A stretch of DNA of 64,000 bases, taken from NCBI RefSeq assembly GCF_030818655.1, contig NZ_JAUTAN010000001.1, forward strand, positions 2,294,001 through 2,358,000, given 5' to 3'. Below, piece after piece: positions 52,606 to 60,663 of this stretch. Made by a program: the position numbers and the translations under genes. Position 1 is the first letter of the stretch. Each line of letters starts with the position of its first letter. The stretch comes from Nocardioides zeae. GTDB lineage: Bacteria; Actinomycetota; Actinomycetes; Propionibacteriales; Nocardioidaceae. The notes beneath the pieces were generated by a model. It saw only the letters and a list, made by a program, of their open reading frames with translations, was not told where the DNA came from and made no database searches.

Positions 52606-53516
52606 CGCTCACCTCGATCTCCACGGGCGGCGAGGCCGCACCGCCCCCGGCGCCCGCCGCCGACGGCTCCGGCGGACCGCAGCGGCGCGGCACCCGCCTC
52701 GGGCCCGCCCGGGCCCGTGGGTTCCTCGCGCGGGTGCGCCCGAGCGTGCTGCTGTCGTTCGTCGTCGTCGCCGTCGTGCTCGCCTGGTCGGTCGCGCCGA
52801 ACCTCTTCACGTCCTACGACCCGGCCGTCGGGGTGACGGCCGACTTCTTCCAGCCGCCCAGCGCCACGCACTGGTTCGGCACCGACCACCTCGGCCGCGA
52901 CGTCTACGCCCGGGTCGTGCACGGCACCGCCTCGTCCGTGACGAGCGCGCTCGTGGCCGTCGCCATCGGGTTGCTCGTCGGGGGCTTCGTCGGACTGCTG
53001 GCGGGCTTCCTCGGCGGGCTCGTCGACGTGGTGCTCGCCCGCTTCGTCGACGTGCTGCTCGCCATCCCGAGCTTCCTGCTCGCGGTCGTCGTGGTCAGCG
53101 CGCTCGGCTTCGAGACGATCAACGCCGCGATCGCGACGGGCGTCTCGGCGGTGGCGGTCTTCGCCCGGGTGATGCGCGCGGAGGTGCTGCGCACGCGCAG
53201 CTCCGTCTTCGTGGAGGCCGCCGCGGTGCTCGGCGCGAACCGCTGGCAGGTGCTGACCCGCCACGTGCTGCCGAACGCCTCCCGCTCGGTGCTGCAGCTC
53301 GCGGTGCTCCAGTTCGGCCTGTCGATCCTCGTCATCGCCGGCCTCGCGTTCCTGGGCTACGGCGACCCGCCGCCCGCCTCCGACTGGGGCCTGCTCATCT
53401 CGGTCGGCAAGGACTACCCGCTCGCCCCCTGGCTCGTCTACGCCCCGGCGATCGTCACCGTCGCCACCGTCCTCTCCGTGAACAGGATCAGCCGATGGCT
53501 CCGCACGACCGACTGA
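52602..53516 (+). CDS. ABC transporter permease (DppC/GsiD type)
   Basis: 304 residues, partner of the preceding permease. A Pro/Ala/Gly-rich cytosolic N-terminus precedes the helices; HWFGTDHLGRDVYARVVHGT is the classical DppC signature, and the EAA loop is VEAAAVLGANRWQVLTRHVLPNA. ATG at 52602 overlaps the upstream stop and follows AGGAGG. Confidence 0.92.
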   Translation: MTLTSISTGGEAAPPPAPAADGSGGPQRRGTRLGPARARGFLARVRPSVLLSFVVVAVVLAWSVAPNLFTSYDPAVGVTADFFQPPSATHWFGTDHLGRDVYARVVHGTASSVTSALVAVAIGLLVGGFVGLLAGFLGGLVDVVLARFVDVLLAIPSFLLAVVVVSALGFETINAAIATGVSAVAVFARVMRAEVLRTRSSVFVEAAAVLGANRWQVLTRHVLPNASRSVLQLAVLQFGLSILVIAGLAFLGYGDPPPASDWGLLISVGKDYPLAPWLVYAPAIVTVATVLSVNRISRWLRTTD

Positions 53517-55162
53517 CGACCCTGCTCGACAAGCCCACCGGGGCGACGCCCCCGGACGTCCCCCCGGTGCTCGCCGTCGAGGGCCTGACGATCGCGTACG
53601 GCGGCACGCAGGTCGTGCACGGCGTCGACCTGGCGATCGGCCGCGGGCAGAGCCTCGCCCTCATCGGCGAGTCGGGCTCCGGCAAGTCGACGATCGCCCG
53701 GGCGCTGCTGCGCCTGCTGCCCGAGGGCGGTCGGGCCCAGGGACGCGCGGTCTTCGAGGGGGTCGACGTGCTGGCCCTGCCCGAGCGCCGCTTCCGGCCG
53801 CTGCGGGGCCGCTCGATCGGCTTCGTGCCCCAGGACCCGGGCGCCTCCCTCAACCCGGTGCGCACCATCGGCGCCCAGGGGCTCGAGGCCGCCGCGCTGC
53901 TCGACCTCGACTCGAAGGCCGAGCGCCGGGAGGCCGTCCTCGAGACCCTCGCCCAGGTCGGGCTCGACGACCCTCGGCGGGTGGCCGCGTCGTACCCCCA
54001 CGAGCTCTCCGGCGGGATGCTGCAGCGGGTGCTCATCGGCCTCGCCGTGCTCCCCCGCCCCGCGCTCCTCGTCGCCGACGAGCCGACCTCGGCCCTGGAC
54101 GTCACCATCCAAAAGCGGATCCTCGACCTGCTCTCCGACCTGCGGGCCGACCTCGGCAACAGCCTGCTGCTCATCACCCACGACCTGGCCATCGCGGCCG
54201 AGCGCGCCGACTCCCTCGTCGTGCTCAAGAACGGGACGGTGCACGAGTCCGGTGCCACGTCGGAGGTCTTCGCGGCCCCCTCCTCGGCGTACGCGCGGCG
54301 GCTGCACGCCGACGTCCCGTCGCTGAACCCGGACCGGTACGCCGACCTGCGCGACGTCGGTGAGCGCCGCCGTCACGGCGCGGACGCGACCCCGGCCCGG
54401 ATCGAGGTCGCGGGGCTGACGAAGACCTTCGGCCGCGGCGACGACGCGCTGGTCGCCGTCGACGACGTGTCGTTCTCGGTGCCCGCCGGCACGACGCACG
54501 CGCTCGTGGGCGAGTCGGGGTCGGGCAAGACCACGACGATCCGCCTCCTGGTCGGGCTCGAGACGCCCGACAGCGGCTCCGTGGAGGTGGCCGGCGCGGC
54601 GGTGCACCAGCACGACCGCGCCGAGCTGCGCGAGGCCCGGCGCCACCTCCAGCTCGTCTACCAGAACCCGTTCACCTCCCTCGACCCGCTGTGGAAGGTG
54701 GAGCGGCTCGTGCGCGAGCCGCTCGACCGGTACGGCGTCGGCACCCGCGCCGAGCGGAGGGACCGGGTGCGCGAGGCCGTCGCGTCCGTGGGCCTGTCCG
54801 AGGAGCTGCTGACCCGTCGGCCCGCCGCGCTCTCGGGCGGTCAGCGGCAGCGGGTGGCGATCGCCCGCGCGCTCGTGCTGCAGCCCGACGTGCTGGTGCT
54901 GGACGAGCCGACGTCGGCGCTCGACGTGAGCGTGCAGGCCGACATCGTGCAGCTGCTGCTCCGGCTGCAGGCCGAGCGGGGGCTGACCTACCTGTTCGTC
55001 TCCCACGACCTCGCGCTGGTGCGCCAGCTCGCCCACACCGTGTCGGTCATGCGGCACGGGAAGGTGGTCGAGTCCGGGCCGGTCGCCGAGGTGTTCGCCG
55101 CGCCGGAGCACGACTACACCCGCACCCTGCTCGCCTCGGTGCCGCGGGGGGCCGAGCGGTGA
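53495..55162 (+). CDS. Dual ABC ATPase (DppD-DppF fusion)
   Basis: 555 residues with two complete ATPase domains. The first has GESGSGKSTIARALL, LSGGMLQRVLIGLAV and LLVADEPTSALD; the second has GESGSGKTTTIRLLV, LSGGQRQRVAIARAL and LVLDEPTSALD. In GsiA, DdpDF-like and opine transporters the two domains are fused likewise. ATG at 53495 overlaps the permease gene by 22 bp. It energises the upstream permeases. Confidence 0.94.
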   Translation: MAPHDRLTTLLDKPTGATPPDVPPVLAVEGLTIAYGGTQVVHGVDLAIGRGQSLALIGESGSGKSTIARALLRLLPEGGRAQGRAVFEGVDVLALPERRFRPLRGRSIGFVPQDPGASLNPVRTIGAQGLEAAALLDLDSKAERREAVLETLAQVGLDDPRRVAASYPHELSGGMLQRVLIGLAVLPRPALLVADEPTSALDVTIQKRILDLLSDLRADLGNSLLLITHDLAIAAERADSLVVLKNGTVHESGATSEVFAAPSSAYARRLHADVPSLNPDRYADLRDVGERRRHGADATPARIEVAGLTKTFGRGDDALVAVDDVSFSVPAGTTHALVGESGSGKTTTIRLLVGLETPDSGSVEVAGAAVHQHDRAELREARRHLQLVYQNPFTSLDPLWKVERLVREPLDRYGVGTRAERRDRVREAVASVGLSEELLTRRPAALSGGQRQRVAIARALVLQPDVLVLDEPTSALDVSVQADIVQLLLRLQAERGLTYLFVSHDLALVRQLAHTVSVMRHGKVVESGPVAEVFAAPEHDYTRTLLASVPRGAER

Positions 55163-56250
55163 CGGCCACGGCTCCGGACACCGCCGACGTGACCGCGGCA
55201 CGGACCACGCAGCGGCTGGGCTTCAACACCCGGGTGTCGTTCTCCGACGACGCCGGACCGGCAGCCGGGCTGGAGGACGGCGTGCGCCTGTTCGCCGCCG
55301 CCGAGGAGCTCGGCTACCAAGCGGGCTGGGCCTACCAGCGGCACTTCGACCACTACCTGTCGTCGCCGCTGCCCTTCTTCGCGGCCGTGGGCCAGCGGAC
55401 CGGGCGCATCACCCTGGGGTCGGCGGTGCTGCCGATGCGCTACCAGGACCCCGTGCTGCTCGCCGAGGCCGCCGGCACGACCGACCTGCTCGTCGGGGGC
55501 CGGCTCGAGCTGGCGCTGTCCGCGGGCGCGACGGCGAGCTGGGACGGCGTGTTCGGCGCGGTCGAGGTCGACGCGCGGACCGAGGCCCGGCGGCGGCTGC
55601 GCCGGTTCCTCGACGCCGTGGCCGGCGAGGTGCTGCACGTCGTCGACGGCGAGGGGCAGGGGGCACCGGTCGGCACCCCGATCCGAGTGACGCCGCACAG
55701 CCCCGGCCTCCGCGCACGCCTGCGCCAGGGGGTGACCAGCCTGGGCTCGGCCGAGCACGCGGCCCGGCTCGGCCTCGGCCTCATCACCGGCACCGTGCTG
55801 ACCGACGTGCCCGCGGGCGACTCCTTCGGAGAGCACCAGGCGCGCATCATCGCGACCTACCGCCGGACCTGGGCCGCGGTGCAGAGCACCCCGGTCCCGC
55901 CCGTCGCGGTCGCCGCCTCGGTGCTGCCGGGCACGAGCGCGGCGCTGCGCGAGCGGTACGCCGCGTACGACCACCAGCGTCGTACCGAGGGCATGGCCGC
56001 GTCGCGCCCCGCAGGCGCGCTCACCCCCGTCCAGACGGCCGCACTGCCGGCCGGGACGGTCATCAGTCCGGTGCACCACGGCGACCCGGACACCGTCGCC
56101 GCCGCCGTGCTGGCCGACCCCGGCATCGCGGCCGCCGACGAGCTCGTGCTGTTCCTACCGCCGGCCTTCGACCTGGCGGCCGACGTGCGGTTGCTGCGCG
56201 ACCTCGCGACGACCGTCGCGCCCGCCCTCGGATGGAGTCCCGACGCATGA
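55159..56250 (+). CDS. LLM-class flavin-dependent oxidoreductase
   Basis: 363 residues, luciferase-like TIM barrel: LGFNTRVSFSDDAGPAAGLEDG, GWAYQRHFDHYLSSPLPFFAAV, RITLGSAVLPMRYQDPVLLAEAAGTTDLL and RLELALSAG. Similar proteins sit with family-5 ABC transporters in actinobacteria and are thought to attack the imported compound. GTG at 55159 overlaps the ATPase stop by 4 bp. The cofactor (FMN or F420) cannot be told from sequence. Confidence 0.85.
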   Translation: MTATAPDTADVTAARTTQRLGFNTRVSFSDDAGPAAGLEDGVRLFAAAEELGYQAGWAYQRHFDHYLSSPLPFFAAVGQRTGRITLGSAVLPMRYQDPVLLAEAAGTTDLLVGGRLELALSAGATASWDGVFGAVEVDARTEARRRLRRFLDAVAGEVLHVVDGEGQGAPVGTPIRVTPHSPGLRARLRQGVTSLGSAEHAARLGLGLITGTVLTDVPAGDSFGEHQARIIATYRRTWAAVQSTPVPPVAVAASVLPGTSAALRERYAAYDHQRRTEGMAASRPAGALTPVQTAALPAGTVISPVHHGDPDTVAAAVLADPGIAAADELVLFLPPAFDLAADVRLLRDLATTVAPALGWSPDA

Positions 56251-57284
56251 GCCCCACCGGAACCACCGGTCCTACCGGAACCGCCGTCCGCCGCTACGTC
56301 GTGATCGGGGCCGGGGGCGTCGGTGCGGCTCTCGCTGCCGGGCTCACCGACGCGGGGCTGGACGTCGTGCTGGTCTCGCGGGGCGCGACGCTCGGCGTGG
56401 TGCGCGAACGTGGACTGCGGTTCACCCACGCGGGCCGCACCCGGGTGCTCGACGTCCCCGTCGCCGGCGGCCCGGACGAGGTCGGCCTCCGCGCGGGCGA
56501 CGTGCTCGTGCTCGCCACCAAGTCGCAGGACGCCGCCGCGACGCTCCCCCGCTGGGCCTGGGCGGCGCGCACGGACGGCGGCGTCGGCGCCGACCTCCCC
56601 CTCGTGCTGCTCCAGAACGGGCTCGAGACCGAACGCGTCGCGCTGCGCTGCTTCCCCACCGTCGTCGGCGGGGTCGCCCTCATCGCGGCACGGCACGTCG
56701 TCACCGGCGAGGTCGACGTCGCCAACGCGCCCCGGCTGGGCGAGGTCGTGCTCGGCGCCTACCCGTCGGCCACCGCCCCGCCGGCCGCCCGGGCGGTCGC
56801 GGAGCAGGTGGCCACGGACCTCGACCGTGCGGGGTGGCTCGCCCAGCCCGTGACCGACATCGAGCGGTGGCTGGCCTGGAAGCTGGTGGCGAGCGTGACC
56901 TTCGCGGTCGGCGTGCTGTCCGGGGACGACGACGAGCGAGCCCGGCTGCGCACCGACCTCGCCGCCGAGGCGCGTGCCGTGCTCGCCGCCGCCGGTCGGG
57001 ACCTCGCCGACGCGGCCCGCGAGCTGACCCACGACCGGACCCTGGCCGCGGTGGCGCCGAGCGCTGCCCACGGCTCCGGCCAGCAGTCCCCGTGGCAGGC
57101 CTTCGCGCGAGGCGCCGGCAGCGAGGTCGACTTCCTCAACGGCGAGGTCGCACTGCTCGGCCGGCTGCACGGCGTCCCCACCCCCCTCAACCACGCCCTC
57201 CAGACCGTGCTCGGGCGCTCCGCCGCGCAGGGCGAGGGACCCGGGGTGCACAGCGTCGGCGACGTACGCACGCTCGCGGGCTGA
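56247..57284 (+). CDS. Ketopantoate reductase (PanE/ApbA)-like protein
   Basis: 345 residues. N-terminal Rossmann fold VVIGAGGVGAALAAGLTDAGL, then LVLLQNGLETERVALRCFP and the C-terminal helical domain with the Lys in WLAWKLVAS and late GSEVDFLNGEVALLGRLHG. Similar to 2-dehydropantoate 2-reductases; as last gene of a transporter/oxidoreductase operon it more likely reduces or oxidises a 2-oxo or 2-hydroxy acid intermediate than serving pantothenate synthesis. ATG overlaps the upstream stop by 4 bp. Confidence 0.83.
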   Translation: MSPTGTTGPTGTAVRRYVVIGAGGVGAALAAGLTDAGLDVVLVSRGATLGVVRERGLRFTHAGRTRVLDVPVAGGPDEVGLRAGDVLVLATKSQDAAATLPRWAWAARTDGGVGADLPLVLLQNGLETERVALRCFPTVVGGVALIAARHVVTGEVDVANAPRLGEVVLGAYPSATAPPAARAVAEQVATDLDRAGWLAQPVTDIERWLAWKLVASVTFAVGVLSGDDDERARLRTDLAAEARAVLAAAGRDLADAARELTHDRTLAAVAPSAAHGSGQQSPWQAFARGAGSEVDFLNGEVALLGRLHGVPTPLNHALQTVLGRSAAQGEGPGVHSVGDVRTLAG

Positions 57285-57326
57285 GGCTGGCCTGGCGGGT
57301 GGCGGGCCGGCCCCACCCCTTCCCTA

Positions 57327-57372
57327 GACGTCATGCGCCCCGGCGCCCCGGGCCCGCGGTGCGCATGACGTC
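57327..57372. repeat. GACGTCATGCG inverted repeat, copy 3
   Basis: GACGTCATGCG (57327-57337) and CGCATGACGTC (57362-57372), perfect arms with a 24-nt loop, the same loop length as copies near 43.9 and 44.1 kb. Confidence 0.8.
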
Positions 57373-57385
57373 CCTGGGGGGCGAG

Positions 57386-57969
57386 CCGAACTGGGACGCT
57401 CGTACGCCGCCACCCCGACCCGACCCACCCCCACAGCACACTTCGCGACCCGGGTACGCCGCGTGCTCACCACCGCACGCCCCCCGCCGCCCGCGGCGCG
57501 CTCGTGTCCAGAGGGAGGAGCGGCCGCGTCGGAGGAGCGCAGCGGAGGAGACGTGGTCGGGATCGACCGACGGACAGGAGCCCGCAGCGCCGCGGGCACG
57601 CCGAGCGGAGCGAGGCCAGAAGACACCGCAGCCTGTTCTGCGGAACGGACGCAACCCGACCACCGCCCAGAGTGCATCCGTTCCGCAGAACACGAACCGG
57701 TCAGCTGCCCGCCCCACCGCGCCCCCCCGAGGGGCGGCCCGAACTGGGACGCTCGTACGCCGCCACCCCGACCCGACCCACCCCCACCGCACATTTCGCG
57801 ACCCGGGTACGCCGCGTGCTCACCCCCCCGCCCCCCGACGCCCGCGGCGCGCTCGTGCCCAGCGGGAGGAGCGGCCACGTCGGAGGAGCGCAGCGGAGGA
57901 GTCGTGGTCGGGATCGACCGATGGGCAGGAGCCCGCAGCGCCGCGGGCACGGCCGAGCGGAGCGAGGCC
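57386..57969. repeat. ~230-bp direct duplication flanking a 57-bp hairpin
   Basis: Copy 1 (about 57386-57617) and copy 2 (about 57739-57969) start with CCGAACTGGGACGCTCGTAC and end with GAGCGGAGCGAGGCC, differing at scattered positions. Each begins with a GAACTGGGACG..GCACAyTTCGCG element. Between them, GTTCTGCGGAACGGACGCA (57635-57653) pairs with TGCATCCGTTCCGCAGAAC (57673-57691) with one mismatch and a 19-nt loop. With copy 3 of the GACGTCATGCG repeat this accounts for almost all of the ~700-bp gap; no credible gene is seen in it. Confidence 0.8.
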
Positions 57970-57982
57970 CGACAGCACAGGC

Positions 57983-58816
57983 TCAGCTCCCCGTCGCCAC
58001 CGGCAGGTCGTGGTTGCTCCACTGCGACCAGGACCCGGGGTAGAGCGCCGCGTCCACCCCCGCCACGGCCAGCGCGGCGACCTGGTGGGCGGCGGTGACG
58101 CCCGACCCGCAGTAGACGGCCACCGGCCGCGACCCGTCCGCCCCCAGGGCGGCGAACCGCTCGCGCAGGACGTCGGCCGGCAGGAACCGGCCGTCCGCGT
58201 CGAGGTTGTCCCCGGTCGGGGCGCTCGTCGCGCCGGGCACGTGGCCGGCCTTGGGGTCCACGGGCTCGACCTCGCCGCGGAAGCGCTCCGGGGCGCGGGC
58301 GTCGAGCAGCACCCCGTCGCGCGGGACGTCCCCGACCGACGCGAGGTCCACGGTCGGCAGCCCGCCCGGCGTGAGCTCGACGTCGCCGGGCTCGGGGACC
58401 ACGTCGTCCGTCTCCAACCCGCCGCCGGCCGCGGTCCAGGCGGGCAGGGCGCCGTCGAGGAGGCGGACGTCGGTGACGCCCGCCCAGCGCAGCAACCACC
58501 AGGCCCGGGCGGCGGCCAGGTTGCCGGCGCCGTCGTAGGCCACGACGCGCGACCCGCGCCGTACGCCCCAGCGGCGCGCGGCCTCCTGCAGCGCGGCGAC
58601 GTCGGGAAGGGGGTGGCGCCCGTCCGTCGGCTCGCCGTGGGCGGCGAGCTCGGTGTCGAGGTCGACGTAGACGGCACCGGGGACGTGCCCGGTGAGGTAC
58701 TCGCCGTGGCCCGGCGGCCCGCCGAGCCGCCAGCGCACGTCGAGCACGACGAGGTCGTCGCCGCGGGCGATCTGGGCGGCGAGCTCCGCCGCGGACACCA
58801 GCACGTCAGAGGTCAT
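57983..58816 (-). CDS. Double-rhodanese sulfurtransferase
   Basis: 277 residues, two rhodanese domains as in thiosulfate or 3-mercaptopyruvate sulfurtransferase. The second domain has the catalytic loop VYCGSGVTAAHQV with Cys; the first has Asp instead of Cys (VVAYDGAG), as is normal. CRxE-type GVLLDARAPERFRGEVEPVD and HVPGATSAPT precede it. ATG at 58816 follows AGGAGG. It probably handles sulfane sulfur released by the organosulfur enzymes and may be co-transcribed with the LysR gene 38 bp upstream. Confidence 0.92.
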   Translation of the reverse strand: MTSDVLVSAAELAAQIARGDDLVVLDVRWRLGGPPGHGEYLTGHVPGAVYVDLDTELAAHGEPTDGRHPLPDVAALQEAARRWGVRRGSRVVAYDGAGNLAAARAWWLLRWAGVTDVRLLDGALPAWTAAGGGLETDDVVPEPGDVELTPGGLPTVDLASVGDVPRDGVLLDARAPERFRGEVEPVDPKAGHVPGATSAPTGDNLDADGRFLPADVLRERFAALGADGSRPVAVYCGSGVTAAHQVAALAVAGVDAALYPGSWSQWSNHDLPVATGS

Positions 58817-58854
58817 GGCCGCATCCTCCTGAATTACCTGTCCGACCCGCCGGC

Positions 58855-59739
58855 TCAACCCGCGACCTGCAGCCGCGGGGCCTGGGAGGTCGCGAAGAAC
58901 GCCTCGCCGGCGTCGAGCGCCGTGGCCTCCACGTCGGGGTCGAGACCCCGGCGCGCCAGCACGTTGAGCCCGGCCGAGCCGATGGCGGGCAGGTCGTCGC
59001 GGGCGACGACGCCCGCCGGGACGCGGCCCGCGACGCTGGGCAGCAGCGCCACCCCGACGCCGGCCCGCACGCCGGCGAGCACGCCCTCGAGCGTGCTCGA
59101 CTGGGCGGCGACGGTGACCCGCCGTCCCTCGGCGCCGAGCGCCGCCATCGCCCGCTCGCGCAGGGCGCACGGCTCCTCGAAGGCCACGAGCTCGATCGTG
59201 TCGTCGTCGGGGCCCGGCGGCTGCCAGGAGGGCGCCGCATACCAGGACAGCGGCAGCCGGCCGATCTCCCGTCCGCCCTCGTTGCCGCGCGAGGCGAGCA
59301 CGAAGGCGAGGTCGATCGCCCCGCGGCCGACCGCCTCCTCCAGCTGCGTCGAGCGTCCGATCTCGAACCGGGTGGTCACGCCCGGGAAGGCGTCGGCGAG
59401 CGCGCGGATCATCTCGGGGAGCACGTGCTCCGCGGAGTGCTCCGTCGAGCCGACCACCACGACCTGCTCCTGGGGCACGCGGAGCCGGGCGAGGGCGTCG
59501 TCGTGGACCACGAGGATCCGCCGGGCCTCGGCGAGCACCGCGTCCCCGTCGGGGGTGAAGCGCATCCCCCGCCCCTCCTTCGCGAACAGCTTGCGCTTGA
59601 GGGCGCGCTCCAGCAGTCGGACGTGCTGGCTCAGCGCCGGCTGGCTGATGTGGCGGGCGGCCGCGGCGCGGCTGAAGCCGCCGCACTCGGCGATGGCGAC
59701 GAGGGTGCGGAGGTGCTCGAGGTCGAGGGTGGAGCTCAT
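58855..59739 (-). CDS. LysR-family transcriptional regulator
   Basis: 294 residues. N-terminal winged helix LEHLRTLVAIAECGGFSRAAAARHISQPALSQHVRLLE, C-terminal effector domain (VVVGSTEHSAEHVLPEM, then GVALLPSVAGRVPAGVVARDDLP). ATG at 59739 lies 6 nt after TATGGT, so it is leaderless. It is divergent from the hydrolase-oxidase pair, the classical LysR layout. As the only regulator in the locus it is the leading candidate to bind the 30-bp elements (inference). Confidence 0.93.
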   Translation of the reverse strand: MSSTLDLEHLRTLVAIAECGGFSRAAAARHISQPALSQHVRLLERALKRKLFAKEGRGMRFTPDGDAVLAEARRILVVHDDALARLRVPQEQVVVVGSTEHSAEHVLPEMIRALADAFPGVTTRFEIGRSTQLEEAVGRGAIDLAFVLASRGNEGGREIGRLPLSWYAAPSWQPPGPDDDTIELVAFEEPCALRERAMAALGAEGRRVTVAAQSSTLEGVLAGVRAGVGVALLPSVAGRVPAGVVARDDLPAIGSAGLNVLARRGLDPDVEATALDAGEAFFATSQAPRLQVAG

Positions 59740-59826
59740 GGGGCGACCATAGGCGACTTAGTGCACCCGTTTAGTAGATCTTGCGATCCGGACACGCGTC
59801 TCATCCCCGCACGCCACGACGTTCCG

Positions 59827-59856
59827 GATCGGTACCGATCACCGACCGCTGTTGGA
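59827..59856 (+). promoter_or_regulatory. 30-bp organosulfur-locus element, site 3
   Basis: Runs from GATCGGTACCGATC (59827-59840, a perfect 14-bp palindrome) to GCTGTTGGA (ending 59856). It aligns without gaps to the site at 49811 at about 20 of 30 positions. It lies between lysR and the hydrolase gene. No -10 is seen 20 nt downstream here. Confidence 0.55.
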
Positions 59857-59889
59857 CAGCACCCCGCCCCCGGCCGGAGGCTGCAGGGC

Positions 59890-60663
59890 ATGACGCTCAC
59901 CGCCTCCCCCCGCACCCTCCTCTCCCCCACGACGTACGACGAGCCCGCCGGCGTCGCCGCGCGCGCGACGCTCGTGGTGCTCACCGGACGGGGCGAGACC
60001 CCGGCCGGGTACGCCCGCCTGGGGCGCCGGCTGTCGGCGGACGCCTACCGGGTGCGGGTGGTCGCCACCGACCTCGACGACCTCGACGCGGTGGAGGCCG
60101 CGGTGGTCGACGCGCTCGGGGGCGCGGCGCCGGACGACGTCGTGCGTCCGCGGGTGCTGCTGGGCTCCGACGCCGGCGCCAACGTGGCGGCCCGCCTGGC
60201 CGGTCGCCGCTCCGACCTCGTCGACGCCCTCGTGCTGGCCGGCGTGGTGCTGCCCGGCCCCGGCACGGCTCCGGCGGACGGCCCGGCGCCGAGCTGGGAC
60301 GACGAGCTGGAGACCCGCTCGGCCTGTCCGGCCTACCGTCGTGTGATCGGCGAGGACACCGACTTCGTGCGGGGCGCCCTCGAGGCGGACCTGCCCGCGG
60401 AGGTGGCCGGGGACGACCTGTTCACGGGCGACCTGCCCACCCTCGTGCTCCACGGCGAGTCCGACCCGCTGACGCCCGTGGACGACGTGCTGTCCCTCGT
60501 CGCGGACGGCAGCCGGGCCCGGGCCGCCGTCGTCGCGGGCGGTCGCCACGACGTGCTGAACGACGTCGACCACCGCTCCGTCGCCGCCACCGTGGTCCTG
60601 TTCCTGGAGAGCCTGCGCCGCGGTGCGGACCTCCCGACGATCGTGGCTCCGGCCGACCGATGA
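59890..60663 (+). CDS. Alpha/beta hydrolase-like protein with Asp at the nucleophile position
   Basis: 257 residues with the alpha/beta hydrolase layout: LVVLTGRGETPAGYARLGRRL, nucleophile elbow LLGSDAGANVAARLAG, acid-loop strand PTLVLHGESDPLTP and catalytic His in GGRHDVLND. At the elbow the usual G-x-S-x-G reads G-S-D-A-G, so an Asp nucleophile (as in dehalogenases and epoxide hydrolases) or a misplaced elbow is possible. ATG at 59890 is 3 bases after GCAGG; overlap with the oxidase gene (ATGA) suggests a joint pathway. Confidence 0.75.
   Translation: MTLTASPRTLLSPTTYDEPAGVAARATLVVLTGRGETPAGYARLGRRLSADAYRVRVVATDLDDLDAVEAAVVDALGGAAPDDVVRPRVLLGSDAGANVAARLAGRRSDLVDALVLAGVVLPGPGTAPADGPAPSWDDELETRSACPAYRRVIGEDTDFVRGALEADLPAEVAGDDLFTGDLPTLVLHGESDPLTPVDDVLSLVADGSRARAAVVAGGRHDVLNDVDHRSVAATVVLFLESLRRGADLPTIVAPADR

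Noticed and set aside
57285..57982. Protein-coding gene in the 700-bp gap
   Set aside because: Open frames there are Arg/Pro-rich and are explained by the duplicated repeats; none has a start signal or domain.
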